Shown piece by piece: positions 24,301 through 35,380 of a stretch of DNA of 64,000 nucleotides. The notes beneath the pieces are model-generated. The model ran no database searches and had not been told where the DNA came from. It saw only the letters and a program-made list of their open reading frames with translations. The stretch is from NCBI GenBank assembly GCA_036768485.1, contig JAVLUZ010000729.1, positions 496,001-560,000 on the forward strand, given 5' to 3'. The DNA is from Mermis nigrescens. Taxonomy: Eukaryota > Nematoda > Enoplea > Mermithida > Mermithidae. A program made the position numbers and the translations under genes. Numbering within the stretch: position 1 is the stretch's first letter; each line of letters begins with the position of its first letter.

Positions 24301-27300
24301 TACGATTTAGCCTCAGTAAACGCATGGCTTTTGTTTCTTCTCATGCTAGTTACAATATCAGCGGAAAAACTGTCTAGAATGCCGCTGAATCATTCGCTTT
24401 CTTGAAGTTGATTGAGCTAACTTTTGTATTTGTCGAATGAAGCTCCGATACGTATCTTGACGTGCACAGCTTACGAATTTGGAGGTAAAACTAAAAAGCT
24501 TCTTTTAACAGTATACAATGTAAAACACCGAAAAAAACGCTCTTTCGCGCGTTAAGGGCAAATTTTTGGACATATTTTTGACTGTTTTTGGAAAAGTTGG
24601 GATACCGCCCCCACTTAGGAGAATCCTAGATCCGCCACTGTTTCTTAAGTGCTTTTTTGACTAGAAAACGGTTAAATAACATCACTTTTGGTGTTTTTCG
24701 ACGATGCTCATATTTCTATAACGTACAAAAATAAAAATTTCAAAAGAATTGGAATGAATTGAACAAAATACGGTCAAAAATGAGTAAATGACGCGAAGCG
24801 CCAGAAAATTTGATACTTTTGAGCAAGCAGATAGCTGAAAACGCTCAAAACAGCACCTTTTCTACAAATTTTTCAAAAAATTGATTACGGCAGTGAAAGC
24901 ATTGCCACAGGCGAAACTTTTCCCTCCCCTAACCCCCAAAGATCATGTAAGGCAGACACCGTTTTCAAAGACATTACGAGGTTATTATTATGTGCTTTTT
25001 AGTGTTTTTCTTTTTCCTTTCCATAATCTCGCCTCAATCGCTCACGACTTCACATTTTCTTTCAAAAATTTATCATGCGTTTTAAAAACTTGCACCAGTA
25101 AACATTGCGTTTCACGCCAAAAATTGCAACACTTTCAATTCTTGACCCGTCAATAACAGGTTCCAAAACCGACGAATGAAGTTGAAAAAGGACCAAAGAA
25201 ATCAAAAAACTTTCGCTCTGGCGGCTAAAACATTCGGCGAATGTAGTACGCTCGCTTCCGACTGTTGTTCCAATTACCAGTTCAAATCTCCCGATCAGGT
25301 CAATAACAGCGTATCTAACGCTACAGTACACCAGCCCGTGGAACAATCGTGCTACAGGTTCGTATATTTTTGGTTTTATGAATCTGAGCGACAATTTTTT
25401 GGCGAAACTTCGGCTCTGGAAATAATTAGCCAGTGCTCATTTTTGACTTCATAACATAATGCTTTTTTTAATCCTTACAATGCACAATGTGGCACTCGTG
25501 AAGTTTACGACCAAGTTCGAAAAAACTTGACCGGTTTATCTGGGTTTTTCCGGATACGTCAAAAAAGTCGTTTGTTATGTTTGCTCGGAATATTTTTGAA
25601 AGAAATGCGCGACTAGCAAAACACTGTCAAATCATTGCTTGAAATGCCTTCTCTGTCAGGTTCATGCAAAACATATCTAGTTATTAATCTAATTTCACAG
25701 TACGAAGGAAAACTTGAGCTTCGAATTTATCGTCACAAGTCTAGTTTACACACTAAATGATGCAGTAGTCTTGGCGTTAACGAGTATACTAAGAAGGAAG
25801 ATATTATTGTTAATGAAATAATAATTATAAATAAATAATTACAATTATAGATGAAGTAACACAATTCATTTTTTATTGTTCATTTATTAATTCCTATTCC
25901 TGTTTTTCGATTCGTGCGTGCCACCACTCGGACGAGTTAGCCTATTATTTTGTACCGACCTCATTGGTTCCCGAACAACAGAATTTTATAGGAATTAAAG
26001 AAGCTGCTGATGAAAAAATAAATTCTCACACTTTGAGAAATATTAATTTTGATTTCAATTTGATTTTCTCTTTGTCCTTATTTTCCCAAATTTTTGAACC
26101 AAATTCTTGACTTAGAAAGATGATTATAAAATTGGTATACATCAGGAACTTAGCTGAAGGCAGATCTTGGGGCCAACCCCTATTCAAAAATATGTAAAAA
26201 CATCGTATCGTTGCTACACAGAGGAAAGTTTTGGCCTCCCTAATCCGATTAGCTTTCATCTGTAATGAGCAAACGCGCTCGTCGTTGAATCCGGTTTTGG
26301 AGGTTTAGGCTCTTTAGATGGAAGCAGTGTTTTTTTTGTACAAGGTCCGTGTGCTTGTACATGTGCAAAGATGGGTCCTAAAAGTCTTTGTACATTGTGC
26401 GCGCACAAATTTTTGGATACCAAAATATGGTACAGTAGCGATTTTAGTGTGGCAGAAACAGAGTTATTCGATGTTTGGTAGTGTATTTTAGCTAATTTCT
26501 GGGTTTCTGAGGGCAAAAATCACTTGTAATTGTCTCAAAACGGCGTGAAGCGCCGGAAAGTTTGACATTTTCCCTTTAAAAATTTTCTGACATTACAAAG
26601 ATATATAGAACACACAATCACTCATTTCGGCGCGACAGCGCCGAAAATTTTTGCGAATTTCAAACCTTTTTTGCAGTTTTTGTCTTCCCAAAAATCTTTG
26701 TACATGTACAAAGACGGTCCCCAAAAGTCCTTGTACATCTGGAAAAATCTTTGCCGAATACAAAAGAAACCGTGGATGGGAGAGAAAATTTTTTTGCTGA
26801 AATAAGGCAAAATTAAAACCAAAAACGGGTCAAAGTCGAAAGCTTTTCAAAACGTAATAATTTCTTTTCAAGCTGCTCTGGCGGCTGACCCTTGGACCGG
26901 TAATGCTGTGCCTGCTTAATCAAATGGCCTTTAAGCCACACACTGCGCATCCTTGCATTGTTTGGCTATTCTTCTAGAAGATATTTTATGTCGTCAAGCC
27001 TCAGTATTTAATATATTCAATCCAACTAGCTTATACGTACATACACATACATGATGCACAGAATAGTGGGTCCGGGGCATAGGTGGGCAGTACCGAAATT
27101 CTGGGGGTGTGCAAGATTTTTCAGAGGTAAAAAATTGTCTTAAAAATGATGGTATGGCGAAAAAACACCATTTTTCAATGTTTCTCCTGGAGTACTATCC
27201 ATTGGCATCAAAAAATTCCGAAAAAAAACGAAAACAATTTTCAAAAATTGAATTCTGGAGGGGGTTGTTGATTCCTGGGGGTATTCGGCCTTCTAGTGGG

Positions 27301-28836
27301 TGCATACCACACCTGGGCGTGGGGTTTGGGGGGTATGCACCCCCCCAGAAACCAAAATACCCCCCCAGAAATCAGAATACCCCCCAGAATTCAATTTTTG
27401 AAAATTTTTTCGTTTTTTTCGCAATTTTTTGATGCCAATGGATAGTGCTTGATGAGAAACGTCGAAAAATGGTGTTTTTATCGCCATACCACCATTTTTA
27501 AGGCCATTTTTCGACCTTCAAAAAATCTTGCACCCCCCCTCCCAGAATTTTCTTGCTGCCCACGATATGGTGCATACCCCAAACCTCCCCACGCCCACGT
27601 GTGGTCTGGGGTCGGTTAGTGAGCTTAATGATAAAATAGCGTAAAAACTATGAATTCACAATTTTTGGTCAAGTTTAAGTGCTTTTGGAAAAAATTTTGT
27701 TTTTTATCAATTTTTTGCTTTTATTTTGTCTATTTTCTCCAAAGAAATTAATTCCCACTTTTTCCATTTTCGAAGTCTCCTCACTCACATGCATGTCTGG
27801 TCTAATTTGCCCTAGACGCTCGCATCTTTATGTCCATGTTTTTTATTAGTGATTGTTTCGGGATCAGCTAGAGTTGTCGGGAGTTATTATAGCGATAAAA
27901 CCTGTATGAATTTTATAAGGACTGTCTTAATAGTAAAGTGTTAATTTCAGGTGCTTCAGTAAGAAAATATTTTTGCTTATATTAAGCTTAATCCTGTCTA
28001 TTTTCTCTGAAATTTTTCTTTCCCTTAGAACTCTTCTTGTTTTTTCTCTCTTTTTTGCTAATCTTTGAATTTACTCTTCCGGTTTTTTCTTTTTAAATTT
28101 TCAGGCCATATAGTTTTACAATAAACCTCACAAGGGTGCGGAGGAGGTCCGGGAATAAACTAAAGACACCAGCTTGAAATTCACAGAATTGTTCCGTCTT
28201 TTAGCAATTTTTAGATGTCAAAGGACAGAGCCTGATGAGAAACGACAAAAACTGTGATTCTTGTCCTTAAGTTTTTGAGGCACTTTTTTCGACTTTGAAG
28301 ACTTTCGACCTTCCCCTCCACAGACCACTCCCCAGAATACCGTTGCACTCGTAAATGCCAATTAAGCACGATTAACAACAATAAAATCTCTAAAAAAAAC
28401 CATGTCTTGTAGATACTCACCCAAAGAAAGCGAAGAATCGTCGATTATGGCGACGGATCAAGTTTTGCCAGCCTGGAACCGGACCGGCGCCGGAATGTAC
28501 GGTTCCGGTCCCGGCAACGTCGACCCGGCTCTGATTAACGGCGCCGCCATGCTTTCCGGCGTCCCTACAGTAAGCCCGGCGACGGTGCCTCCGTCCAACT
28601 GCTGCCAGCCGGCGCCGGTTCAATACTTACTCAACGCCAAAGCGGCCGCCGCCGCCGGTCTCGAATTTGCCGTCGATTCCGGCGGCGGGTCCGGCGCTGG
28701 ATCCGGCGTTTTCAATCCCTTTGATCAACAAAACGGCCGATTTTTCGGCAACGGACAGTCGAATTTCGGCATCGGCGGTTTCGCCGGATCTCATCTTATC
28801 AATCCCGCGGCCATGTATTATAACGTGCCAATTTGA
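17986..28836 (+). CDS. Hox3: Hox3/zen-like homeobox gene, four exons, 391 aa
   Basis: This is a sequence-specific nuclear transcription factor of the Hox class. Exons 17986-18376, 21982-22144, 25160-25357 and 28413-28836 join in phase (391+163+198+424 = 1176 nt) into 391 residues. Visible landmarks are a YPWM hexapeptide at residues 68-71 (cofactor PBC/Exd contact), a basic stretch after it, and a complete homeodomain at about residues 138-197 with Leu16, Phe20, Trp48, Phe49, Asn51 and Arg53 of the fold and DNA-contact core, Gln50 as in Antp-class proteins, and an Ala/Gly/Ser/Pro-rich C-terminus. The [11 protein letters not shown] start of helix 1 and the KKDQ just after helix 3 favour Hox3/zen; Hox2 (pb) is the main alternative. 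The second intron splits the Trp48 codon. The start is the first ATG after an in-frame TAA at 17914. I am confident it is a Hox gene and moderately confident of paralogy group 3. Confidence 0.87.
18690..19240. repeat. Repeat C copy 1 (Hox intron 1)
   Basis: About 550 bp matching 23384-23965 throughout: GGCGCGTAGCGCC hairpin, AACGTTAAGAAGC, a GTCGAAAATTTTGAAAAG block and a G/C-rich right end (GGCGGCCGGGGGCCGC here). It has no coding capacity. Confidence 0.65.
21057..21317 (+). mobile_element. Family A MITE in Hox intron 1
   Basis: 261 bp with perfect CACCCAAC duplications, about 660 bases before the homeobox exon acceptor. Confidence 0.9.
21982..22144 (+). CDS. Hox3: Hox3-like exon 2 (homeodomain residues 1-48)
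   Basis: The exon opens after AAATTTTAG and closes at TATG/GTGAGT. It encodes helices 1 and 2 and the first part of recognition helix 3, ending inside the Trp48 codon (phase 2). Homeodomain positions 16 (Leu), 20 (Phe), 43-47 (RQVKI) can be read directly. Cys23 stands where most Hox proteins have Asn. Confidence 0.9.
23384..23965. repeat. Repeat C copy 2 (Hox intron 2)
   Basis: It begins GTGGCGGATCTAGGATATTC, a family F-like end, and shares its interior with the copy in intron 1. A matching inverted end, GAATCCTAGATCCGCCACTG, lies at about 24620-24640, so a composite element up to 24640 is possible. Confidence 0.6.
24645..24960 (-). mobile_element. Family G repeat, diverged (Hox intron 2)
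   Basis: It keeps TTGAACAAAATACGGTCAAA and GACGCGAAGCGCCAGAAAAT in the reverse orientation, ending just over 200 bases before Hox exon 3. Confidence 0.5.
25160..25357 (+). CDS. Hox3: Hox3-like exon 3 (end of recognition helix)
   Basis: The acceptor AATAACAG restores Trp48 and continues [12 protein letters not shown], which completes the homeodomain. The rest, about 50 residues, is rich in Asn, Gln, Ser and Cys with no further domain. The donor CTACAG/GTTCGT (phase 2) leaves AG, which becomes Arg with the first base of exon 4. Confidence 0.88.
27078..27603 (+). mobile_element. Family A MITE split by a second copy (Hox intron 3)
   Basis: The flanks are GTCCGGGG and GTCTGGGG (one change). A younger copy interrupts it at 27308-27569. 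Confidence 0.85.
27308..27569 (-). mobile_element. Nested family A MITE (Hox intron 3)
   Basis: 262 bp, inserted in inverse orientation with perfect GTGCATAC duplications. Confidence 0.9.
27625..27800 (+). mobile_element. Family B MITE, left part missing (Hox intron 3)
   Basis: The 3' portion with CACATGCATGTCTGG is recognisable directly after the nested family A pair. Confidence 0.45.
28413..28836 (+). CDS. Hox3: Hox3-like exon 4 (C-terminal tail)
   Basis: The exon follows the acceptor TCTTGTAG and runs 140 codons to TGA. It is far richer in G+C than its surroundings, as expected for coding sequence here, and encodes a low-complexity tail of Gly, Ala, Ser, Pro and Asn including an Ala5 run. 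Its link to exon 3 rests on frame and phase agreement and on the absence of any other start; a transcript would settle it. The small open frames on the opposite strand are shadows of its composition. Confidence 0.78.
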
Positions 28837-29594
28837 CTCGGTCGCCATTTATTGATTTTTTGCCCGCCAACTGTTTTTTGCTTATTTTTGTTTATGCCGT
28901 GTTTGTTTCGCGTGTGCCAAATTGACGTACGTTTTTATTTAAGAATAGCAGCTTAGTAAAATATTTAAGAAATTGCGAGAATCGAAATATAAATCGCAAA
29001 AAGCATAACTATTTATTTATCCTTGAAAATGTAAAAATTTTAGTTCAGCGAAGAGATAAATGAGCAAATTATAAAATTAACAAATTAAAAATTAATGAAA
29101 AAACGTTTGGCAAAAAAATGATTAGCAGAGAGGGGACAAAAGCAGAAGACTCATAAAAATGGTAAAGTATAAAAATGCGGAAATTTATGCAAAATAATTA
29201 TTTACAAGCAAGTCCGTAAAATTCATTTCTTCACGCATGCAGCAAAAATTTGTTGGCTTCTTGAATTTAACCCTAAAAAACATAAAATTATCATACATTA
29301 TTCTGCCCTTGACTCAGGTTTTCTTAAATCATTGAAAATTAAGATTTGATAGATTTATTTCAATTTGAAGCGAAATTATTTCACATGATCGCTGTTAGTG
29401 TTGAAAAAGAAAAACGGATATAAAAGTTTTATGTGCTCCGTAATACCAAGTTGAGCAGTGGAATCGACTTATCCCTGAGTTAATATGGCTTATTTCTTTC
29501 AAAAAATCTTTTTAAGAAAAATCCATGCTTATGTTCGCCTGCTCATAGGCTGATTACGAAGTGTGATCCAAAAATTTAGCAGTTTGACCAATTT

Positions 29595-29700
29595 TATAGT
29601 CTGTTTCATTTATTCGAGAGCTTTTTCAGTAAATCTTTTGAAGGCTACAATATGCCTAACTAGGTGATTTACTGCGATTCGACAGAGAAGTTGAGTGGGA
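29595..29700. mobile_element. Family E fragment
   Basis: The left end TATAGTCTGTTTCATTTATT and the following GAGCTTTTTC match the long E copy at 8700. No right end was found. Confidence 0.45.
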
Positions 29701-29811
29701 GCGAGCGGCCACCATTCTTTCATTTTTAATGCACTAAACTGTCCATATAGACATAATTCAAGCATCTAAACAGTGCTGTGACATACTACAGTAAGTGCGC
29801 TAGATAAAAAT

Positions 29812-29880
29812 CAGCAGTGGGAATAGAACCCGTGTTACTTCGACGACAATCAGACGTTCTACCACTACGCTAAGCGGAAG
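29812..29880 (-). other. Degenerate tRNA-like sequence (possible SINE head)
   Basis: On the minus strand TAGCGTAGTGGTAGAACG matches a pol III A box and GGGTTCTATTCCC a B box at normal tRNA spacing. The anticodon stem and the outer T stem do not pair, so it is not a working tRNA. A tRNA-derived SINE or tRNA pseudogene fits; no second copy was noticed here. Confidence 0.35.
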
Positions 29881-30605
29881 TTTTCTGCGATGTTTAAAAT
29901 GCTAGTCTATTGTGTTTAACGGTCGATTTATGACAAGCTGAGTGCGCGAATTCCATCCGTGTGTTACATGATCTGCTGGAAGACGAGAATAGATTATGTC
30001 GTAAGAAATTTCAATGAAAAGCCCTTCACTTGTAGCTACAGTGACCTGTAAATGACCTACTGTAAGTAGGGATCCTGGAGTCACTGTAGCCTCGGGAAAG
30101 ATTTGTTGAAAAAACTCGGATAAATGGGACAGACTATAGTTATTTATGTATATTTTACTCAATTGCAGTCACCAAATACACCAATACAATTAATCATCAT
30201 CTGCACTATTGAACTGCCTTTCAGAGGATTGTGATGAAGCGGTGAACTGTCTCTTGTGTGTTGCCGGAGCCCGGTTTTGTTCTGCAATAATGAGGCCAAA
30301 TTCAAAAAATCCCAATTGCTACTGGTGGCGGTTCAAAATTTAGCGACACTTCTATAAAGCCAACTTTGAATATTCCGCAGGAAGGAAAATTTCTAAAGGG
30401 GTCAGTAGACCGCATCCTCTCGAATGCTTTTAGTCAGACATGCGATATGCACGTGGGGGAATTAAGCAGGGCCAGACAGAAGTCGACATAAGCCAAATAC
30501 TGAGGGGTGGGTCAAATCGTCAAGAATAACACAAAAATTTTATTATGGGTTTCTATCGATTTCCGGAAGGTTTTTGCCGAATCCGCGGAGGGTCTAGTCT
30601 AGACC

Positions 30606-30810
30606 ATACATATAGGCACTGACCAAATTCTGGTGGTCTGAGTGTGAACAACTGGCAAAACCCCGAAAAGAACACGCAAAAAATTCAATTCTGGGGCTCT
30701 ATCGATTTTGCAGGAGGGTGTATACCGGATTCTCGAGGGTTCTTAATCTACCCCAACCCTCCCCCCCACGTCCACGTTGCGCTTCAGACCCTCCCCACGC
30801 CCATGTGTAA
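30606..30810 (+). mobile_element. Family D copy
   Basis: It keeps GACCAAATTCTGGTGGTCTG, GGGGCTCTATCGATTTTG and the end ACGCCCATGTGTAAT. Confidence 0.55.
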
Positions 30811-31057
30811 TCAAGACTGACATAACACAGTTTTTATGCCATTTGACCAAATTCAAGTTTTTGAGATCATTCGGCTCTAAAAAAGATGTTTTTGCCCCTG
30901 ATACATATATCACCTAGAATTGATTCGAAAAAATCTTTTCCGTTCTTCTCTTGATTTCTGATGTCAATAATTTAATAAGAAACCATCAATTTTTACAGCA
31001 CTTTTCGAATTTTGAAAATCTTTGTTTTTCAAAACTTTAGTGCAATGCCCATCATGT

Positions 31058-31285
31058 ATAGTCTGTTTCATTTAGCATTGCGGTTTTCTATTCAATTTAA
31101 TATGAACGAATCAGGCTACAAAAGTGAGTTAAAATTGTGAGGCAGTGATGCGGCTTAACAATGGCAAACTTCTCAGCATAAGTCAATCTACTGTAGAATA
31201 TCATAAGTATGGCGTCAGTTTAAAGCACTTTTGTGGGCACTTTAAATTTTTTCAAAGACCTTAAAGCTGAATGAAACGAACTATA
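31058..31285. mobile_element. Family E MITE
   Basis: 228 bp between ATAGTCTGTTTCATTTAGC and GCTGAATGAAACGAACTATA. The inner GGCTACAAAAGTG and AATGGCAAAC blocks match the next copy. Confidence 0.75.
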
Positions 31286-31535
31286 GGTATATACATACAT
31301 GCTTAAAAGATTGTGTCTCGATTCTTCGACCGTCCCGTTTATCCGACCGTCCCGATTCTCCGACTTTCCCGATTATGCGACCGTCCCTGTTCTCCGACTT
31401 TCCCATTTCTCCGGCTGCACATTCAAATGTGACAGGTGGCACTAACCGCACGTCAATCAACCGCTAAACTCTACATAGCATGAAGGCAGTCTTGATCTAT
31501 CGATTTGGTTTAATGAATAGGTGTGAAGAATGATT

Positions 31536-31769
31536 TATAAAGTCTGTTTCATTTAACTTTGAGGTTTTCCCTCGAATTTAATCCGCATGAATTGGGCTAC
31601 AAAAGTGGTTTAAATTTTGGTTCAGTAATGCGGCTCAGCAATGGCAAACGCCTCCCCATGACTCGACATAGGTACTGTTGAATATAAACATTATGGGATT
31701 AGTTTAAAGCACTTTTGTAGTCACTTTAAATTTTTTCAAAAACCTCAAAGTTAAATGAAACGGACTATA
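31536..31769. mobile_element. Family E MITE inside fold-back element 1
   Basis: 234 bp, same orientation and inner sequence as the copy 250 bases upstream. The terminal inverted repeat (AGTCTGTTTCATTTAACTTT / complement) is about 30 bp. Confidence 0.75.
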
Positions 31770-31834
31770 GGTATAGGGCTTATTTAATGTGTAAATTATT
31801 ATACTACCTGCTTAACCGACTGTTCGCCATAAAT

Positions 31835-32104
31835 AGTTTTTAAAAAATGAGCTTGCTAAGCGAGAGTTGTAAACCAAGAGAAACTTAAAGTTTAAACCTG
31901 CCATTACATTATGAAGAGATTTCATGAAAGATTTTAAACTTTAAGAAAATGAAAAATTTGTTTCAATTTACCAACATCCCACCTTTTTCATTTTCTTTAG
32001 ATTTAAAATCTTTCATAATTCTCTTCATAATGTAATGGCAGGTTTAAACTTTAAGTTTCTCTCGGTTTACAACTCTCGCTTAGCAAGTTCATTTTTTAAA
32101 AACT
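31835..32104. repeat. Large palindrome, ~121-bp arms, ~26-bp loop
   Basis: The sequence 31835-31957 is repeated inverted at 31984-32104 with only a few mismatches. Landmarks are GAGCTTGCTAAGCGAGAG and CTGCCATTACATTATGAAGA in the left arm and their complements in the right. A transcript would form a long hairpin. It lies inside fold-back element 1. Confidence 0.85.
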
Positions 32105-32615
32105 ACCTGCTTACTTGTTCACTTCAAGTATGATAGGATTCAGTTCTAAAGAATCTAGTGATACATAATAAACGAGCTTAATATTGTAATCCCTACTGTG
32201 AAAAAATCAAAAACTATGTCGAATCGAATACGCGAGCCTAAACTGTACATAGCTCACGCTCTTGAGTACTCGTAATTAAATCAGGCGGATATAATCGTAT
32301 TACACGTCGGAAAACCGACGAAGTTCGTCGCATTCGTTACGCTGCACATCTACGCTTGTACGTACCACGTGCCAAGCAGTCCAAATGCATTTCCACTAAT
32401 TCACTTGTTTCTCACGCTCGCCAACCTTTAGCATGGACGAAGAGTCGGGACGGTCGGAGAATCGAGAATTTCAAGTGTTTAAGAATAGCGTTCTATACAA
32501 TAGGTCGGAGAAGTCAGGACGGTCGGAGAATCGGGATTTTGGGAATCTAAAAATAACCTGTGTTATCATTAGATGGAAAATCGGGACAGTCGGAGAATCG
32601 GGACGGTCGGACGAA

Positions 32616-34009
32616 CGGAAGAGAGCGGCTTAAAAACCTCGTAACCTCGATTTTTACACTAAGCGTCAAATATCATTTCGTTTCTAGGTTTCAGTCAAAT
32701 TTGGTTTTGCTACGTTGCCGGAATTTGCGAAAATTAGTACCTGAGAAAGAATAAATTTTGTAATAGAGAATATCAAAAAGTAATAGTAAAGACAATATTT
32801 TTTGAACAAAAATGGGGTGTCGCGCTGCTGAGCTTGCAGATTAAAAATAACGTGCCTGGCCGGTCAGAAATATAATGAGGTCAATTTATTGAGTATGAAT
32901 ATATTGTTCGAAGTTGAGAGCCGGAATTTGATTCGAGAAAATACAAAACTGAAAATAAGAAATGACAAATCAAAAGTTTCAAATACCTAGTCGTAAATTT
33001 TTATTGGACATGCATGATTACCAATCGTTTGCCTGCTCCATAGGAGAATTAGCTCGCGTATGTTTGGAATTTTCGATTTCGTTGTTTAATTTTCGAGTTT
33101 TTACTATATTTTATAAAGAAATGAATTAATGCTACTAATTTCTGGCCTGACCGCCGGATGGCGATGGCAATGCCAATTTTAGATACAATATGTGTTTGGA
33201 TTTAGACATATGATTTTTTACGTGTTTTTTGTGCATTATTCTGAATTTAATCCTGCCTACTTCTTCACGCTTCACTTACAATTTTACGCCTCGTAAAACA
33301 TGTAAACTCTCATAGCATAATTTTTTACATACATTTGTGCCATTTCTCGGGTCTTTTTGTTTCTTTCTAACTGATATTATGCTGCACCTCTATCTCTGTC
33401 TTCTTTCCTTTCTATTTTTTCTTTTTTCTATTATTGTTTTCATTCATTTATTTAATTATTTATTTATTTATATTTCTTCCTTTTTTCCATCACGCTTTTC
33501 CTCGTATTGATGACTTCCTATTATTTCTTCCCCTTACTATATTTTTTCAGTTTTTTGTTGTGACTTCTTATTCATTTCTAGACAACGAATTTGTGGCCAT
33601 TGAGTTTGCATACATATGTATACCTATGTTCATTAGTGTAACAGGGGGTATAGCAGGGATCCTCCAACCAAAAAAGTCGAACCCTCACCCACGAATGTGT
33701 GTCCCCCATCTTCCAGAGCCAGACCCCAATATTTCGAATAAATTGAATTTTTTGACCATTTTTAGGTGTTTTGGCCGTTTTCGGCCAAAAATTGGAGGTC
33801 GTTTACCCCCTTCCCCTCCTAGAAATGGCGGGTAAGAATGCCGATGATACATTACGTAGGCATGCACATTATAACACTGGTCTCATTTCAAAGCCAAAGA
33901 ATTAATTGTATCAAAAATTAACAAGGTAATGAATTACTGGAAAGCCGCTTCTGGATTTCTCTAAGTCTCGGCCAGCAAACACTATACATGCATGTGAGAA
34001 TGAATACGA
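32616..34009. other. Intergenic, low-complexity T-rich stretch
   Basis: 33360-33560 is strongly T/C-rich, which creates a 133-codon frame of Phe, Leu and Ile. A G/C-run block at 33640-33840 looks like a worn MITE. No gene is seen. Confidence 0.4.
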
Positions 34010-34265
34010 GGGTCTAGCACCCCAGAATGGAAAAATGGGAAATTTTCGGGAAAGCAAGGCAAAATAAAGGCTGAAAATGGATGATGAAATTTGGAAATTT
34101 TTTCAAGAATGCTTTAAACTGACCAGAAACTGTGAAATAACATCATTGTTTTAATGCCATTCTTGCATTTATATCAGTTTTTTGAGGTCATTTTGGCCCA
34201 AAATCTCACTAACTAATCCCCAGACTGGATGACCCCCAGATCGACCATGGTATGCATCTATGGTA
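34010..34265 (-). mobile_element. Family B MITE
   Basis: Reverse orientation, with GGCAAAATAAAGGCTGAAAA and GACCATGGTATGCATCTATG. Confidence 0.6.
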
Positions 34266-34734
34266 GCCACAGATGGGCTGAACCGTCAAACATAATTTAG
34301 GTTTTATTGCTTGTGTTAAAAAATTGTATAAATTCGAATTGGAAAATATCTCAAAAGTGCCTCAAATGCATAGTTTCCGACTGCGCATCGCATTAATTTT
34401 TTACTTAAAGTGACGTACGAATCAAAAATACATCAAAATGAGTAAGTGTTTGTATTGAATTTGCGTCTGTGAAAACTTTTCTGATTCAAAACTTTTTTCT
34501 CATCGTTTCAGTATTTTCCATGATTTTCGAAAATTTTTCAAGGAAAATTGCATTTTTTTCTTCATGTTCTTTATTTTTTATTGTTTTTATTCTTTTCTAA
34601 AAAGTCAATTTCTTCATCCTCCATGAACAAATCTTTTTCCTATTTGTTCTTGATCAAGGAATTATAGCACAAGTGCACAACAGAATGGCCGTTCTGGCGT
34701 CATCTTCATTTTGCCACATTTTCCCATAAGAAAA

Positions 34735-35340
34735 TTTTTCATTTTTCCATTCACGGGAGATGTAGACTAGACATACATTTGGGCTTTCGGGAATCTAGCT
34801 AGACCTCAAGAATGGAAAAAAACCATAGAGGCACAGCACGGACAATCTGCGGTGCCAGTTGGTCTGAAGGGTCACAAGAATTTTTTAAGCCAAAACGAAG
34901 TCAAAAAGTGGTGAAAATGCTAACACATGTAGCGTCTGCAGTTCATAGTCAATCTCAAGAATTTTTGAAGAAAATATTTTATTTTAATCTATTTTTAGCT
35001 TTTAGCTTGCCTCATTCTTCGCAGAAAATCTTCTATTCTTCCATTCCGGGATCTAAACTCTCAAACATGCACTTGGGAAGGCTCGGGATCAACAAGACAC
35101 CCAGAATGAAAAGAAACAGGATATTTTTTAAGAAAAATGAGGCGAAATGAAGATTAAAATGGATAAAAATTGGAAATTTTCTTCAAAAGGGCTTCAAATT
35201 GACTAGAAACGGTTTAATAACATAATTTTAACGCTGTTTTAGCGATTACACCAGTTTTTAGATCATTTTGTCTCACCAAAAAGCTCAATTTTCACTCCCA
35301 TAGACCGTCTGCCCCTGCTAGATCGGCCATGGTGTGCATA
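34735..35340 (-). mobile_element. One complete and one rearranged family B copy
   Basis: 35080-35340 is a reverse B copy ending CGGCCATGGTGTGCATAT. 34735-35078 holds B-like blocks in both orientations, including CCATAGAGGCACAGCACGG, and looks rearranged. Confidence 0.5.
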
Positions 35341-35380
35341 TACGATAAAATAGACCCCACTACCCCACGTGCTAATGGTA

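Larger units (their letters stand above)
28837..31057. other. Hox downstream flank
   Basis: 3' flank of the Hox gene. No canonical AATAAA was found within the first 200 bases after the stop, so the transcript end is open. It includes an E fragment, the tRNA-like sequence and a D copy listed separately. Confidence 0.35.
31319..32615. mobile_element. Fold-back element 1 (17-bp arrays at both ends)
   Basis: The left end (31319-31415) is about six tandem units of exactly 17 bp, CGATTCTCCGACCGTCC and variants. The right end (32443-32615) carries the same unit in the opposite orientation (GGACGGTCGGAGAATCG), partly separated by unique sequence. Between them are a family E MITE (31536-31769) and a long palindrome. 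No transposase-like frame is seen. Confidence 0.65.

Noticed and set aside
21982..25357. Assignment of the homeodomain to Hox4/5 (Dfd/Scr) or to a rhabditid Hox (lin-39, ceh-13).
   Set aside because: Helix 1 has [11 protein letters not shown] and the C-terminal end KKDQ, unlike the QVLELEKEFH...KHKKE pattern of those groups. Hox2 could not be fully excluded.
28417..28848. Minus-strand frames of 68-73 codons under Hox exon 4.
   Set aside because: They are antisense shadows of a GC-rich coding exon with correct splice phase on the + strand.
33434..33835. A 133-codon hydrophobic frame that looks like a membrane protein.
   Set aside because: The first half is T/C-rich low-complexity DNA, which yields Phe/Leu/Ile runs in any frame; the second half is a worn repeat.
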